A stretch of 56,705 nucleotides of DNA from an uncultured Porphyromonadaceae bacterium (GTDB lineage: Bacteria > Bacteroidota > Bacteroidia > Bacteroidales > Coprobacteraceae): positions 1 to 56,705 of the forward strand of contig URAV01000024.1 in assembly GCA_900545915.1 (NCBI GenBank), in the 5' to 3' direction. Numbering within the stretch: the stretch's first letter is position 1; every line of letters starts with the position of its first letter. Both the position numbers and the translations under genes were made by a program. Of the stretch, positions 45,046-53,820 are shown in pieces. The notes below the pieces were generated by a model. It did no database searches. It saw nothing but the letters and a program-made list of their open reading frames with translations, and was not told the origin of the DNA.

Positions 45046-46407
45046 ATGTTTTTTAAAGAGTCGTTTCTTGCTGTCAGACAATTTCTGGGGCATTATTTAG
45101 ATCAAAGTCAGGACCGAGAAAGTGAACAGGTGACAGTCGAGGCTATCCGTGAAGGAATAGAATTTAAAGGTTCTACTATATGGATTCTTATTTTTGCTAT
45201 TTTTATTGCTTCTTTAGGATTAAATACAAATTCTACGGCGGTTATTATTGGTGCGATGTTGATTTCTCCGTTAATGGGTCCTATAATGGGCATTGGATTG
45301 GGGCTTGGAATCAATGATTTTGAACTGATAAAAAAGTCTTTTCGGAATTTAGGTGTGGCGACTATTTTCAGTGTATTGACCTCTACGCTCTATTTTTTGA
45401 TTTCTCCGTTGAATGAAGCCCGATCGGAATTGCTGGCACGCACATCCCCGACGATATATGATGTGTTGATCGCTCTTTTTGGCGGATTGGCAGGCATTGT
45501 GGCTATGGCTACCAAGCAAAAGGGAAACGTAATTCCGGGAGTGGCTATTGCTACGGCTTTGATGCCTCCTTTATGTACGGCAGGTTTCGGTCTGGCGAAT
45601 GGAAATATGCACTATTTTTTCGGAGCGTTTTATCTGTTCTTTATTAATTCTGTTTTTATTGCTTTTGCAACTACAATGGGTGTAAAAGCAATGAAGTTTT
45701 CTAAAAAGCAGTTTGTCGATAAAGACCGTGAGAAAACCGTACAACGTATTGTATATTCTATTCTGCTCCTTACAATGACGCCGAGCGTGATCATTACCTA
45801 TAATATGATACGTCAGAATTATTTCGAGACATCAGCATTCCAGTTTGTTAATCAACAATTTAACTTGCCTGATATTCAGGTTTTAAGTAAAACGGCTTCA
45901 TTTGAGAATGGTCAGAAAGTTATTCGGGTTTCTCTTATAGGACAAGAACTTTCGAAAGACTCGATATTATCAATTGAATCTCGGTTACCCAAATACGGGT
46001 TGACCGGTACAAAATTGATCCTTTCACAAGGATTTGCGTCCAACAGGGAAATTGATTTGAAAAGCCTGAACAGTATGATGTTTAAAGATATTTATAAAGA
46101 TAACCAACAGCGCATTGCATTATTGAATAAAAAAGTCGATTCTTTGCAGACCGTCGTGTCCCGTTACCAACAGTATGATACGATAGGTATTGCAATTTCG
46201 CCCGAAATTAAAATCCTTTTCCCGCTGGTTGAGAATATTGCGGTTACGAAATCTGTATTTAGCAGTGTGGAAACTGGAAAACTTGATACGATGACGTTAG
46301 CTGTGGTACGCTATGCGAAACCCATGTCGAAGGCAGAACAATCACGTTTTGTTCAGTGGCTTGAGGCAAGACTGGCTGTAAGAAGTATAAAAATAGTAAT
46401 GGAATAG
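45046..46407 (+). CDS. DUF389 family membrane protein
   Basis: This 453-residue protein has a DUF389/TIGR00341-type membrane part: SIVIIGAMLISPLMGPIMGIGLGLG-like sequence (here TAVIIGAMLISPLMGP) and GVAIATALMPPLCTAGFGLA are the family's conserved helices. A soluble C-terminal region from about residue 270, with a heptad-like stretch LLNKKVDSLQTVVSRYQQY, probably faces the periplasm. The function is unknown. It is the last gene of the ruvB-flippase cluster and ends at a terminator. Confidence 0.88.
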   Translation: MFFKESFLAVRQFLGHYLDQSQDRESEQVTVEAIREGIEFKGSTIWILIFAIFIASLGLNTNSTAVIIGAMLISPLMGPIMGIGLGLGINDFELIKKSFRNLGVATIFSVLTSTLYFLISPLNEARSELLARTSPTIYDVLIALFGGLAGIVAMATKQKGNVIPGVAIATALMPPLCTAGFGLANGNMHYFFGAFYLFFINSVFIAFATTMGVKAMKFSKKQFVDKDREKTVQRIVYSILLLTMTPSVIITYNMIRQNYFETSAFQFVNQQFNLPDIQVLSKTASFENGQKVIRVSLIGQELSKDSILSIESRLPKYGLTGTKLILSQGFASNREIDLKSLNSMMFKDIYKDNQQRIALLNKKVDSLQTVVSRYQQYDTIGIAISPEIKILFPLVENIAVTKSVFSSVETGKLDTMTLAVVRYAKPMSKAEQSRFVQWLEARLAVRSIKIVME

Positions 46408-46424
46408 TCTTTTTTTCTATATAG

Positions 46425-46460
46425 AGACGGCAGATTCTTGTAGAAAGGATCTGCCGTTTT
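46425..46460 (+). terminator. Intrinsic terminator of the ruvB cluster
   Basis: ACGGCAGAT (46427-46435) pairs with ATCTGCCGT (46449-46457), followed by TTTT. Confidence 0.8.
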
Positions 46461-46523
46461 AATTGCTATTTAAATTTTTGAAGATATAAATCAGACTGAT
46501 AAAATATAGAACCTTGTTGCTCA

Positions 46524-47600
46524 TTAGGTAAATTCGTTCCCGAATTTTGCTTTTGCATCATTCACAATCTGTCGGATACGTTCCTCTTCATCTTTTCTGC
46601 AAATGAGCAATACATTGTCCGAATCGGCAACGATATAGTTCTTTAAGCCTTCGATGACGACCAATTTATCTCTCGGAACAGCAATGATATTGTTGTCGCT
46701 TTCGTAAATGAGAGATTTTCCCTCTTGATTTACATTGCCGTTTTTATCTTTAGACGAAATATCATAAAGAGATCCCCATGTCCCTACATCTGCCCATCCG
46801 AAATCGGCGCAGAGAACAAATACATTCGATGCTTTTTCCATCAGTCCGAAATCTATGGAGATGTTTTGGCAAGCGGGGAAATTTTCCTGAATAAATTCTT
46901 TCTCTTCAGATGTGTTGAATTTTCCGATTCCAGATTCGAATCGAGCCGAGACTTCGGGAAGATATCGTTGGAATGCTTTAATAATGGTCTGTACATTCCA
47001 GATAAAGATCCCGGAATTCCAGAAAAATTCTCCGCTTTCTACAAAAACTTCGGCCAATTCTTGGTTTGGTTTTTCTGTAAACGTTTTAACGGTCTTGATA
47101 TCTCCGTTACTTTCATCTCCGATCTGTATATATCCGTATCCGGTCTCCGGACGGTTGGGTTTTACTCCTAACGTAAGGAGTGCCGGAAAATTGTTTACAA
47201 ATTCTAATCCTTTACCGATACATTCGGCAAAGGCATCTTCTTTGAGAATAAGGTGATCTGATGGGGTTACTACGATATTTGCTTCCGGGTCGATTGCCTG
47301 AATGTGGTATGCTGCCCAAGCAATACAAGGAGCTGTATTTCTTCGTTGGGGTTCTAACAAAATATGTTTATCATCGGCATCCGGTATTTGTTGTTTTACC
47401 AAACCCTCATATTGTTCGTTCGTTACGATAAAGATATTTTCGGGAGGAATGATTTTGCGGAAACGATCATAGGTCAGTTGCAAGAGAGTATGTCCTGTTC
47501 CGAAAAAATCTAAAAACTGTTTGGGGCGGTTTGTTCGGCTGACAGGCCAGAACCGGCTTCCGATTCCGCCAGCCATAATAATGCAATATCTATTTTTCAT
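46524..47600 (-). CDS. Mannose-1-phosphate guanylyltransferase
   Basis: This 358-residue enzyme makes GDP-mannose from mannose 1-phosphate and GTP, a donor for surface glycans and for GDP-fucose. The signature IMAGGIGSRFWPVSRTNRPKQFL is at residues 8-30, with VTPSDHLI, the sugar-binding FTEKPNQ and GEFFWNSGIF following. It lacks the C-terminal isomerase domain of bifunctional ManC, so isomerisation must come from another enzyme. It is transcribed alone and converges with the ruvB cluster. It may feed the glycosyltransferases in this window. Confidence 0.92.
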   Translation of the reverse strand: MKNRYCIIMAGGIGSRFWPVSRTNRPKQFLDFFGTGHTLLQLTYDRFRKIIPPENIFIVTNEQYEGLVKQQIPDADDKHILLEPQRRNTAPCIAWAAYHIQAIDPEANIVVTPSDHLILKEDAFAECIGKGLEFVNNFPALLTLGVKPNRPETGYGYIQIGDESNGDIKTVKTFTEKPNQELAEVFVESGEFFWNSGIFIWNVQTIIKAFQRYLPEVSARFESGIGKFNTSEEKEFIQENFPACQNISIDFGLMEKASNVFVLCADFGWADVGTWGSLYDISSKDKNGNVNQEGKSLIYESDNNIIAVPRDKLVVIEGLKNYIVADSDNVLLICRKDEEERIRQIVNDAKAKFGNEFT

Positions 47601-47810
47601 ACTATAGCTTTTTGTGTCGGTTGGACGAATAAAATACGGTACGAAAATATATTAAAACCTGTTTTTCATTTATTTATCCGATTTTATTCTGAAATATATT
47701 TTGTATTTATACCGTTTGCTAAAGTAACTAATATTTTTCTTTACAAATCTATATATATCCTTTTTTTGAAAAAAAAGTCTGAAAAGCTTGCCACAATCAA
47801 AAAGAATATC

Positions 47811-47818
47811 TACTTTTG
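47811..47818 (+). promoter_or_regulatory. Promoter of tRNA-Leu
   Basis: TACTTTTG fits the -7 box, with CTTG (47787-47790) 20 bases upstream as the -33 element, 12 bases before the tRNA starts. Confidence 0.6.
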
Positions 47819-47830
47819 CCCCGTCTAAAA

Positions 47831-47914
47831 GCCCAGATGGCGGAATTGGTAGACGCGCTGGTCTCAAACACCAGTGGATTCACTTCCATGCCGGTTCGAT
47901 CCCGGCTCTGGGTA
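47831..47914 (+). tRNA. tRNA-Leu(CAA)
   Basis: This folds as a long-variable-arm tRNA. The acceptor stem GCCCAGA (47831-47837) pairs with TCTGGGT (47907-47913, one G-T pair). The D-arm region has TTGGTAGACGCG; the anticodon stem CTGGT/ACCAG surrounds CTCAAAC with anticodon CAA (47865-47867). A class II variable arm follows, then the T-arm GCCGGTTCGATCCCGGC. CCA is not encoded. It reads UUG codons. Confidence 0.95.
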
Positions 47915-47915
47915 C

Positions 47916-47965
47916 AAAAAGAAAGAAGTCAAATGTAAATATCATTTGACTTCTTTCTTTTTATA
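47916..47965 (+). terminator. Strong terminator after tRNA-Leu
   Basis: AAAAGAAAGAAGTCAAATG (47916-47934) pairs without mismatch with CATTTGACTTCTTTCTTTT (47943-47961), followed by T-rich sequence. It begins right after the tRNA 3' end and could also stop the converging reverse-strand genes. Confidence 0.85.
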
Positions 47966-48015
47966 TATAGGTTTCCCAAATTGTTCCCACGTGTCTTAAG
48001 AATAAAATAATTGCA

Positions 48016-48243
48016 TTAAGCTGTTTTTTCGCTTATATGGGGAATACTCCTCATCAATCTCGGCCACAGATAATCGGTTAATTCCATATCATTGCTATCG
48101 GCAGGCAATTTACATTGTCCGCTTCTGATAGTTCCCATTTTCAAATAGTCTATCGAAAAGTAGGGATATTTATATTTTTCCAGCAACTTTTGCGCTAATA
48201 AGGTCTTTCCCGTATGCGTATCTCCTGCAATAAGAATAATCAT
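48016..48243 (-). pseudogene. Truncated P-loop kinase/ATPase, N-terminal fragment
   Basis: This 75-residue frame begins MIILIAGDTHTGKTLLAQ with a complete Walker A loop (GDTHTGKT), followed by YPYFSIDYLKMGTIRSGQ and ELTDYLWP. This is the N-terminal third of a small adenylate-kinase/zeta-like P-loop protein that is normally around 190 residues. After TDYLWP the sequence no longer looks like the family and a stop follows, so the lid and C-terminal helices are missing. It lies 63 bases after a GNAT gene and next to tRNA-Leu, a common site of insertion and deletion. It is probably non-functional. Confidence 0.65.
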
Positions 48244-48306
48244 AAATCTTTTGGGTTGTCTAAAATTTCAAATCTTATACTATGCTTTTTATCAACAATC
48301 TCATCA

Positions 48307-48885
48307 TTATAAAGGCATTTCCTCTATAAAATGGTTGGGGTATTTATCCCAATATTTTTTATATACTCTGTCTTTTTGTCCATCAAAATTTAGTTGGTAC
48401 ATTCTGAATGTAACCAGAAAATTTTTAGGTTGCCACAGTTCTTCATAAGAGTACCGATATGTCATGCCTATGGCTTTCATTACTTTTCCGCTTCTCGGAT
48501 TATTTACATCATGTGTAGCTGTGATATAGGGGATATCTGTTTGTTTCAGCATATCGATTATTGCCAAACAGGATTCGGTGCAAATCCCTTTATGCCAGAA
48601 CTCTTTCCTAATGCTATATCCTAAATCATGGCTGTCGTCTGCGCTTACATGAATACAGCCGATAGGAATATTGTCTTCTTTGAGGCAAATAGCGTAGTAG
48701 TGCCCTTTCTGTTGAATATAATCTTTTATATATTGAAAGTACTTTTTCGCCTCCTCTATGTTTCTCAAAGGATACATGGGGAGAAACGTGTTTACATCTT
48801 TATCACTTAAAATAGCGAACAGAGCATTTATATCTTTTTCTGTGAAATGCCTTAATATCAATCGTTTTGTTTTTAAGCAATTCAT
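48307..48885 (-). CDS. GNAT family N-acetyltransferase (RimJ/RimL type)
   Basis: This 192-residue protein starts LKTKRLILRHFTEKDINALFAILSD, the usual opening of ribosomal-protein-type acetyltransferases. It has the acetyl-CoA-binding stretch LGYSIRKEFWHKGICTESCLAIIDML and ITATHDVNNPRSGKVMKAIGM. The substrate is unknown; small-molecule or peptide amines are both possible. It has its own -7 box and lies upstream of the truncated kinase on the same strand. Confidence 0.88.
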   Translation of the reverse strand: MNCLKTKRLILRHFTEKDINALFAILSDKDVNTFLPMYPLRNIEEAKKYFQYIKDYIQQKGHYYAICLKEDNIPIGCIHVSADDSHDLGYSIRKEFWHKGICTESCLAIIDMLKQTDIPYITATHDVNNPRSGKVMKAIGMTYRYSYEELWQPKNFLVTFRMYQLNFDGQKDRVYKKYWDKYPNHFIEEMPL

Positions 48886-48916
48886 TTTTACGTATGTTTA
48901 TGTTTTCGTAAATATA

Positions 48917-48924
48917 CAAAAATA
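48917..48924 (-). promoter_or_regulatory. -7 promoter box for the GNAT gene
   Basis: On the reverse strand TATTTTTG fits TAnnTTTG, 31 bases before the ATG at 48885. Confidence 0.5.
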
Positions 48925-49110
48925 TAAATTGGAGGTTATATATCTATTGTATGATAGACACTTGTTTCTATAACAAAGAAAAGTCTGAAATTTTTCTATA
49001 TATGCAAAGTCGTGATTAAGAGTTTGTCAAATGTTCTTATACATAATTCCAAACATGGTTTTGATCTGTTGAAATATAAAATTAAATTTATTTACTTAAA
49101 GAAAAAATCA

Positions 49111-49118
49111 TAACTTTG
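49111..49118 (+). promoter_or_regulatory. -7 promoter box for the glycan cluster
   Basis: TAACTTTG fits TAnnTTTG, with TTTA about 20 bases upstream. It leaves a leader of roughly 85 bases before the ATG at 49208. Confidence 0.5.
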
Positions 49119-49207
49119 TTTTCTCATTCTGAGATGGGGTGTAATTATACCGTGACACGATTAGAAGTCGGTTCGAACGGAGATATGTTCCGAAACAGTT
49201 ATTGCCT

Positions 49208-49924
49208 ATGGCAGATCATGAAAAAACTTTGTCGGTGATCATTCCTTCGTATAACGAAGGGAAGACCATTTGCCATATCCTGGCTCGGGTTTTGTCGGTG
49301 TTGTTGCCGTTCAAAATAAAAAAAGAGATCGTGGTTGTCGATGACGGTTCTGCCGATGAGACCGGAATGCTCGTCGAATCATTTATCCGGGAACATCCGG
49401 AGATTCCGATAAAATATATTGTTCATGATATAAATCGAGGAAAAGGCATGGCTATCCGTACCGGGATAAAACATATTACCGGAGAGTATGTGATTATACA
49501 AGATGCCGATTTAGAGTATGATCCGCACGATTATTCTTTGCTGTTGCCTTATTTGCATTCCGGAGAATACTCGGTTGTGTACGGTTCTCGTTTTTTGAAT
49601 AAGCAGAACCGTCATTCCTATCCGTCATTCTATTGGGGAGGCCGTTTGGTCTCGTTTATAGCAAGTTTATTGTACGGACAGGTCTTGACCGATGAGCCGA
49701 CTTGTTATAAAATGTTCAAGTCGTCTTTGTTAAAATCGATCCCTCTTGACTGTACCGGCTTTGAATTTTGTCCGGAGGTAACGGCTAAGATTCTGAAAAA
49801 AGGATATAAGATAAAAGAGGTGGCAATCAGCTATACCCCTCGATCTGTGGAGGAGGGAAAAAAAATAAAATGGACAGATGGCCTTGAGGCGATTTGGGTT
49901 TTACTGAAATATCGGATAAGATAG
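49208..49924 (+). CDS. Glycosyltransferase family 2 (polyprenyl-phosphate sugar synthase-like)
   Basis: This 238-residue GT-A enzyme resembles dolichol- or undecaprenyl-phosphate mannosyl/glucosyltransferases. It shows LSVIIPSYNEGKTI, EIVVVDDGSADET, the DxD motif in IIQDADLEYDP, and DEPTCYKMFKSSLL plus FCPEVTAKILKKGYKIKEV, which are typical of that subgroup. It has no membrane helix. It may supply a lipid-linked sugar to the polytopic protein two genes downstream. I use the ATG at 49208; a TTG two codons earlier is less likely. Confidence 0.88.
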   Translation: MADHEKTLSVIIPSYNEGKTICHILARVLSVLLPFKIKKEIVVVDDGSADETGMLVESFIREHPEIPIKYIVHDINRGKGMAIRTGIKHITGEYVIIQDADLEYDPHDYSLLLPYLHSGEYSVVYGSRFLNKQNRHSYPSFYWGGRLVSFIASLLYGQVLTDEPTCYKMFKSSLLKSIPLDCTGFEFCPEVTAKILKKGYKIKEVAISYTPRSVEEGKKIKWTDGLEAIWVLLKYRIR

Positions 49925-49929
49925 TTAAT

Positions 49930-50490
49930 ATGGGAAATAAGAAAAGAATAATAAAAGAGTCGAAAACAGAAATAAACGGAAAAGCCGTGAAACCGGCTTA
50001 TTCCAGATGGTTGTTTAAGAATATCATAGCAGTTGCGCTTACGTTGTTTTTATTAAAGGTCGTCATGGTTTTGCAGCCTACCTATAACTGGGTATGCTTT
50101 ACGATGCTTCCTGAAAATATGGAAATTGTCAGAAAGTATCCGAATCTTAATTATGACGGTAGAATGTCTATAAAGCTCGGAGCCAATTATATGTATCTGA
50201 AAAATACTCGGGAACATACACCGGAGAATGCGATTATTTTATGGCCTTCTTCAGAAGCTTTTACAAAAGGAAAGAGCCCTTTTACGGCAGAGATATCGAA
50301 TAAAATATATGCACTCCGCTTCCTTTATCCCCGAAAACTGGTTATCCCTTTTGATTTCGGAAAAAGCCATTATGTCGATGAGATTACCCATGTCGCCATT
50401 GTAAACGGTGAAGGATTTGAATATGTCCCTTATGAAGTAGAAAAGTTCGAAAACGGTATTTTGCCGGTCAAAAAAACTGAAAACAAATAA
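49930..50490 (+). CDS. Hypothetical membrane-anchored protein in the glycan cluster
   Basis: This 186-residue protein is one I do not recognise. It has a basic N-terminus (about 30 residues), one membrane helix (NIIAVALTLFLLKVVMVLQ, about 32-50) and a 135-residue part that should face the periplasm, with aromatic-rich stretches (YNWVCFTMLPENMEIV, then NYMYLKNTREHTPENAIILWPSS). It lies 5 bases after the GT2 gene and 5 before the polytopic protein, so it very likely works with them. I start at the ATG at 49930; a TTG further upstream overlaps the GT2 gene. Confidence 0.72.
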   Translation: MGNKKRIIKESKTEINGKAVKPAYSRWLFKNIIAVALTLFLLKVVMVLQPTYNWVCFTMLPENMEIVRKYPNLNYDGRMSIKLGANYMYLKNTREHTPENAIILWPSSEAFTKGKSPFTAEISNKIYALRFLYPRKLVIPFDFGKSHYVDEITHVAIVNGEGFEYVPYEVEKFENGILPVKKTENK

Positions 50491-50495
50491 GCATT

Positions 50496-51869
50496 ATGGT
50501 ATCTTTTGGTATATTTCTTTCATTCCTGGCAGGATTTGTGACGGTCAATCTTATATCGTTAAGGTTCAGCTTGATCGAGAAACTGGGGCTCTCTTTCCCG
50601 ATAGGCATAGCTTTGCAGACTTTGTTGATGCTGTTGATGGATGCCGTCGGTATTCCGCTTACAAGAGTCTCGGTTTTAGTAGCGAGTGCCTTGCTCATCC
50701 TATCGCTTTCGTTCCCGCTGATTTTCCGTCGGAAAGAACTTGTTCAGGAGATTCGGAAACCGCTCTCTTTCGATTTCTCCGGTTTTAATCTGGTATGGCT
50801 GCTGTTTGTTATCCTCATTATTATTTTGGAATATATGAATTTCTCTCGGTGTGTCTATTTCCCTACTTATGACCGGGACAGCCTTTCGGGATTCGATACG
50901 ATCGGGTACATCATTTCCCAAGAACATACGTTAAAAGGCCTTTCCATATTTCAAGGAGATTATATGCCGTCTATACACCAACCGGGAAGTTATATTACCT
51001 ATACCCCTATGGTTCAGCTCAGTTATGCCTATGTTTATTTATTGGGAGCACCCATGTCGAAGTTGATTCCGGGGTTGATGTATCTTTTCTTCCTGATTGC
51101 TTTTTATGCGGTCTTATGCCGGGTAGTTAATCGTACAGGCGCTGTAATAGCCACTTTCTTTATGTTGATAACTCCCGATATGCTCGGTTTCTCTTCGCTT
51201 TCGGGGACAAATGTCATACACGCCGTAACCGCTTCTTTGGGAATCATATATCTTGCCGTTTGGTTTCGGTATCGTGAACGGAAAGACCTGTATCTGGCAT
51301 CCCTTTTGCTGGCATTGAATATTTGGACACGTACCGAAGGAATCGTATTTATCGGCGCTGCACTTTGTGTTGTCGGTTACGACTCTTTCAGAAGAAAACA
51401 GTATAAAGACTTATTGCCGGTTTTGTTGTCATTGTCTCCCGCTTTGCTTTGGAGTCTGTTTATGAAACTGAACGGGCTGTATGCCGAAGGGATAGCCATT
51501 GTCCGCCTTTTCTGGGATGGGGAGAAGGTCGAGACTATCTATAATTATATGAAAGATCTTTATGTCAATAATTATTATTACGGCTGGTCGTTTTCCGCTG
51601 CTCTTCTTTCGCTGCTTGTCAATATCCGGAATGTGATAAAGACACGAGATAACCTTCGTCTGTTATCTATGATTCTGTTGGCATCTTTGTTCTATGTGAT
51701 TATTTTATATCAGATCGATTATAAATGGGATACGATAGAAAATGTTTTGGCTTATTCCGCCAAGCGTTTCCTTTTTTGCTTTGTCCCTTGCGTATGGTTC
51801 TTTACGGTGACGAACAGAGTTGTAATGACCGCATTCGATAAGCTGGAAAAATATTTAGCGCTCAGATAG
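50496..51869 (+). CDS. Polytopic membrane protein, GT-C glycosyltransferase-like
   Basis: This 457-residue protein has about eleven predicted helices. After the first three helices a loop contains YFPTYDRDSLSGFDTIGYI, with a D-x-D-like acidic pair in the position where GT-C (GT39/GT83-like) enzymes carry catalytic aspartates. GDYMPSIHQPGSYITYTPMVQLSYAYVY resembles the following conserved stretch. It could transfer a sugar from the lipid carrier made by the upstream GT2. Assignment to a named family is uncertain. Confidence 0.68.
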   Translation: MVSFGIFLSFLAGFVTVNLISLRFSLIEKLGLSFPIGIALQTLLMLLMDAVGIPLTRVSVLVASALLILSLSFPLIFRRKELVQEIRKPLSFDFSGFNLVWLLFVILIIILEYMNFSRCVYFPTYDRDSLSGFDTIGYIISQEHTLKGLSIFQGDYMPSIHQPGSYITYTPMVQLSYAYVYLLGAPMSKLIPGLMYLFFLIAFYAVLCRVVNRTGAVIATFFMLITPDMLGFSSLSGTNVIHAVTASLGIIYLAVWFRYRERKDLYLASLLLALNIWTRTEGIVFIGAALCVVGYDSFRRKQYKDLLPVLLSLSPALLWSLFMKLNGLYAEGIAIVRLFWDGEKVETIYNYMKDLYVNNYYYGWSFSAALLSLLVNIRNVIKTRDNLRLLSMILLASLFYVIILYQIDYKWDTIENVLAYSAKRFLFCFVPCVWFFTVTNRVVMTAFDKLEKYLALR

Positions 51870-51880
51870 GTACTAAGTAT

Positions 51881-53656
51881 TTATGGGGCAGAAACTTGTT
51901 TTTTCCCTTGTTCGGTTTCTAAAAATCTCCGTATTTCGCTTTTGGCACGGAGTGTATAAGTGCTTTCTGCCTTTAAAGGTTGTTTCAATATCCGTTCGGC
52001 AATGGCGATTGCGGTCGTCGTGTCCCCTTTTTGTAACGAGTTTTGCCATAACAAATAGTTGGGAGTTATTTTCCCGGGAACCATAAAAGACGCTGTTTTC
52101 AAATATTCTTCTGCAGAGTCGTATTGTTCAGAGAGCATATATGTTTTTCCTATATTGCAATAATTGCTGCATCCCGCCGGCAGTCTCGGCAATTTTTTTA
52201 TATCCGGATGTTTTTCTATCCACATGCTGTAGATATTGTTGAATAATTCGCTATATTTTAGCTGTTCATAATGTCGGTCTGAAAATAAAATCGCTTCCGA
52301 GCAGTTTCCCGTGAAAAATTTTTCGAGAGTTTTTGCTCCGTTATAATAAAATCTGATTTCCCGAATCGAACCGGAACAGACCAGAACCGATAGAATTAGC
52401 AGGCTTCCCGTTGTCAAGGCGGATATCGGTATTTTAAATACCTTCCGGTTCTCGATGCATCCCGAAAATATTCCGAAAAGGACGAATAGAGGGAAGACCG
52501 AATTCGGATAGGAAAACAACGAAAAACATAAATAAGCGATTAATCCGGCTTTTAAAACCCGTTTTGTCCCGTTTTTCAATCGAGATAAAAATAGAGAGAT
52601 CAAGAAAGCGCCGATTGCCGATAATCCCGGGATACCGAGTTCTACCAATATATGTAGAAACTCATTGAAAGGGTAGAGCGTATCATCGGCAGTTTGAGAA
52701 AAGCGCGAGTCGGGATGCGTTTCGAAATAGTGTGCTTGGTGCAGCATATAATCCTGTCCGAATGATGCGGTTCCGTATCCTGAAAACGGCTTATGAGAGA
52801 TCATTTCCGAACACACTCTCCAGATCAGTAGCCTGCCGTTTGCCGATTTTTCCCGATAATTGAATATAAGGATGGATGATAATATCAATATTCCTCCGAT
52901 TATCGGGATAATATGCGGATGCTTTTTCAGAAAAATCCGTATTGTTTGAAAGAAATAAAATGTGCAACCTGCTATTGTCGCTACAAATGCCGCGCGCGAA
53001 TCGGCAAAATAAAAGGCCGTTAACATTGTTCCGGCGGCAATAATATATGTGCTATGTATTATTTTGTTTTGCTTTCGGGTTTCATATATCCGGCACAGGC
53101 ATATAACGATGCAAATAGCCAGAAATCCTCCTAATGGTCCGGGATTACCGAACGATCCTGTAATCTCGAACCATTCGTTGTTACTTTTCATATAGCCGGT
53201 TTTCTGGAATAAGACTATTGCCGATTGCATCGTCCCGCTGAGAATGAGTGTCTCCGGTATTATGTCTGCACATCGTATGTTTCGCATCAGAAGATAAACC
53301 GCTAATATGGCACACCATTCTTCTACCGGAATAAAAATCAATCGGCCGTTTTTAATGGAATTAAAAACAAGAATAAAGGAGAATAGTACGATTAATATAT
53401 CGGCATAAGATATGTTTATAAATTTTTGTTCGGAAAAACCGGTTGACTTTGAAATTACTGTTCCGGCATAAAGTATGCTGCAAAATAACAGAGTACAAAC
53501 TATAAGCAGTTCTTTTCCCAATAAAAGACTGTGACAGATATTCCAGAGTATGGGTAAAGAGATGATATATATGCAGAAAATCAGGCCGCTTAATTTATCT
53601 GCATATTTCTTCGGTTCTGTAATTTCATCTACTCTTGTTCGATCTGTTTCTGTCAT
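51881..53656 (-). CDS. O-antigen ligase-like membrane protein with C-terminal TPR-like region
   Basis: This 591-residue protein has about twelve helices up to residue 425, including the Wzy/WaaL-type core (SFGNPGPLGGFLAICIVICLCRI, FYFADSRAAFVATIAG, RLLIWRVCSEMISHKPFSGYGTASFG). The last 160 residues look soluble and helical (YCNIGKTYMLSEQYDSAEEYLKTASFM), as in TPR-bearing ligases. Such enzymes join or polymerise lipid-linked glycans in the periplasm; some attach O-glycans to proteins. It converges with the GT cluster, 11 bases apart, so it is not in that operon, though it may act on the same product. It is followed at its start side by the tandem repeat genes. Confidence 0.85.
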   Translation of the reverse strand: MTETDRTRVDEITEPKKYADKLSGLIFCIYIISLPILWNICHSLLLGKELLIVCTLLFCSILYAGTVISKSTGFSEQKFINISYADILIVLFSFILVFNSIKNGRLIFIPVEEWCAILAVYLLMRNIRCADIIPETLILSGTMQSAIVLFQKTGYMKSNNEWFEITGSFGNPGPLGGFLAICIVICLCRIYETRKQNKIIHSTYIIAAGTMLTAFYFADSRAAFVATIAGCTFYFFQTIRIFLKKHPHIIPIIGGILILSSILIFNYREKSANGRLLIWRVCSEMISHKPFSGYGTASFGQDYMLHQAHYFETHPDSRFSQTADDTLYPFNEFLHILVELGIPGLSAIGAFLISLFLSRLKNGTKRVLKAGLIAYLCFSLFSYPNSVFPLFVLFGIFSGCIENRKVFKIPISALTTGSLLILSVLVCSGSIREIRFYYNGAKTLEKFFTGNCSEAILFSDRHYEQLKYSELFNNIYSMWIEKHPDIKKLPRLPAGCSNYCNIGKTYMLSEQYDSAEEYLKTASFMVPGKITPNYLLWQNSLQKGDTTTAIAIAERILKQPLKAESTYTLRAKSEIRRFLETEQGKKQVSAP

Positions 53657-53692
53657 TGGGAAAGGTAAGTATTTACAGTTATTTTGGTTGTC

Positions 53693-53809
53693 TCAGTCGA
53701 TATTATTGTCCCGTTGTTTTGGGGGCATCTTTTCGAATATGTTTTTTTGTGCATACCCGGCTGTCGTGATCAGTAGCAGGGCAAATAAAGTGATTAGTAT
53801 CCGTTTCAT
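53693..53809 (-). pseudogene. Truncated fifth copy of the tandem small-protein family
   Basis: This frame of 38 residues reads MKRILITLFALLLITTAGY, then AQKNIFEKMPPKQRDN, then three unrelated residues and a stop. It matches the signal peptide and first 14 mature residues of the four genes upstream, at the same 11-base spacing from the neighbour (53821), and then breaks off before the ligase gene. It is a remnant of a fifth copy cut by deletion. It could still be translated as an exported peptide. Confidence 0.8.
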
Positions 53810-53820
53810 AATCCTGTCGG

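Larger units (their letters stand above)
48886..49207. other. Intergenic region of about 320 bases with divergent promoters
   Basis: It holds the -7 boxes of the GNAT gene (48917-48924, reverse) and of the glycan cluster (49111-49118, forward), with AT-rich sequence between. No gene or RNA was recognised. Confidence 0.55.

Noticed and set aside
47670..47867. Reverse open frame overlapping the tRNA-Leu gene
   Set aside because: It covers the tRNA and its promoter and has no protein-like features.
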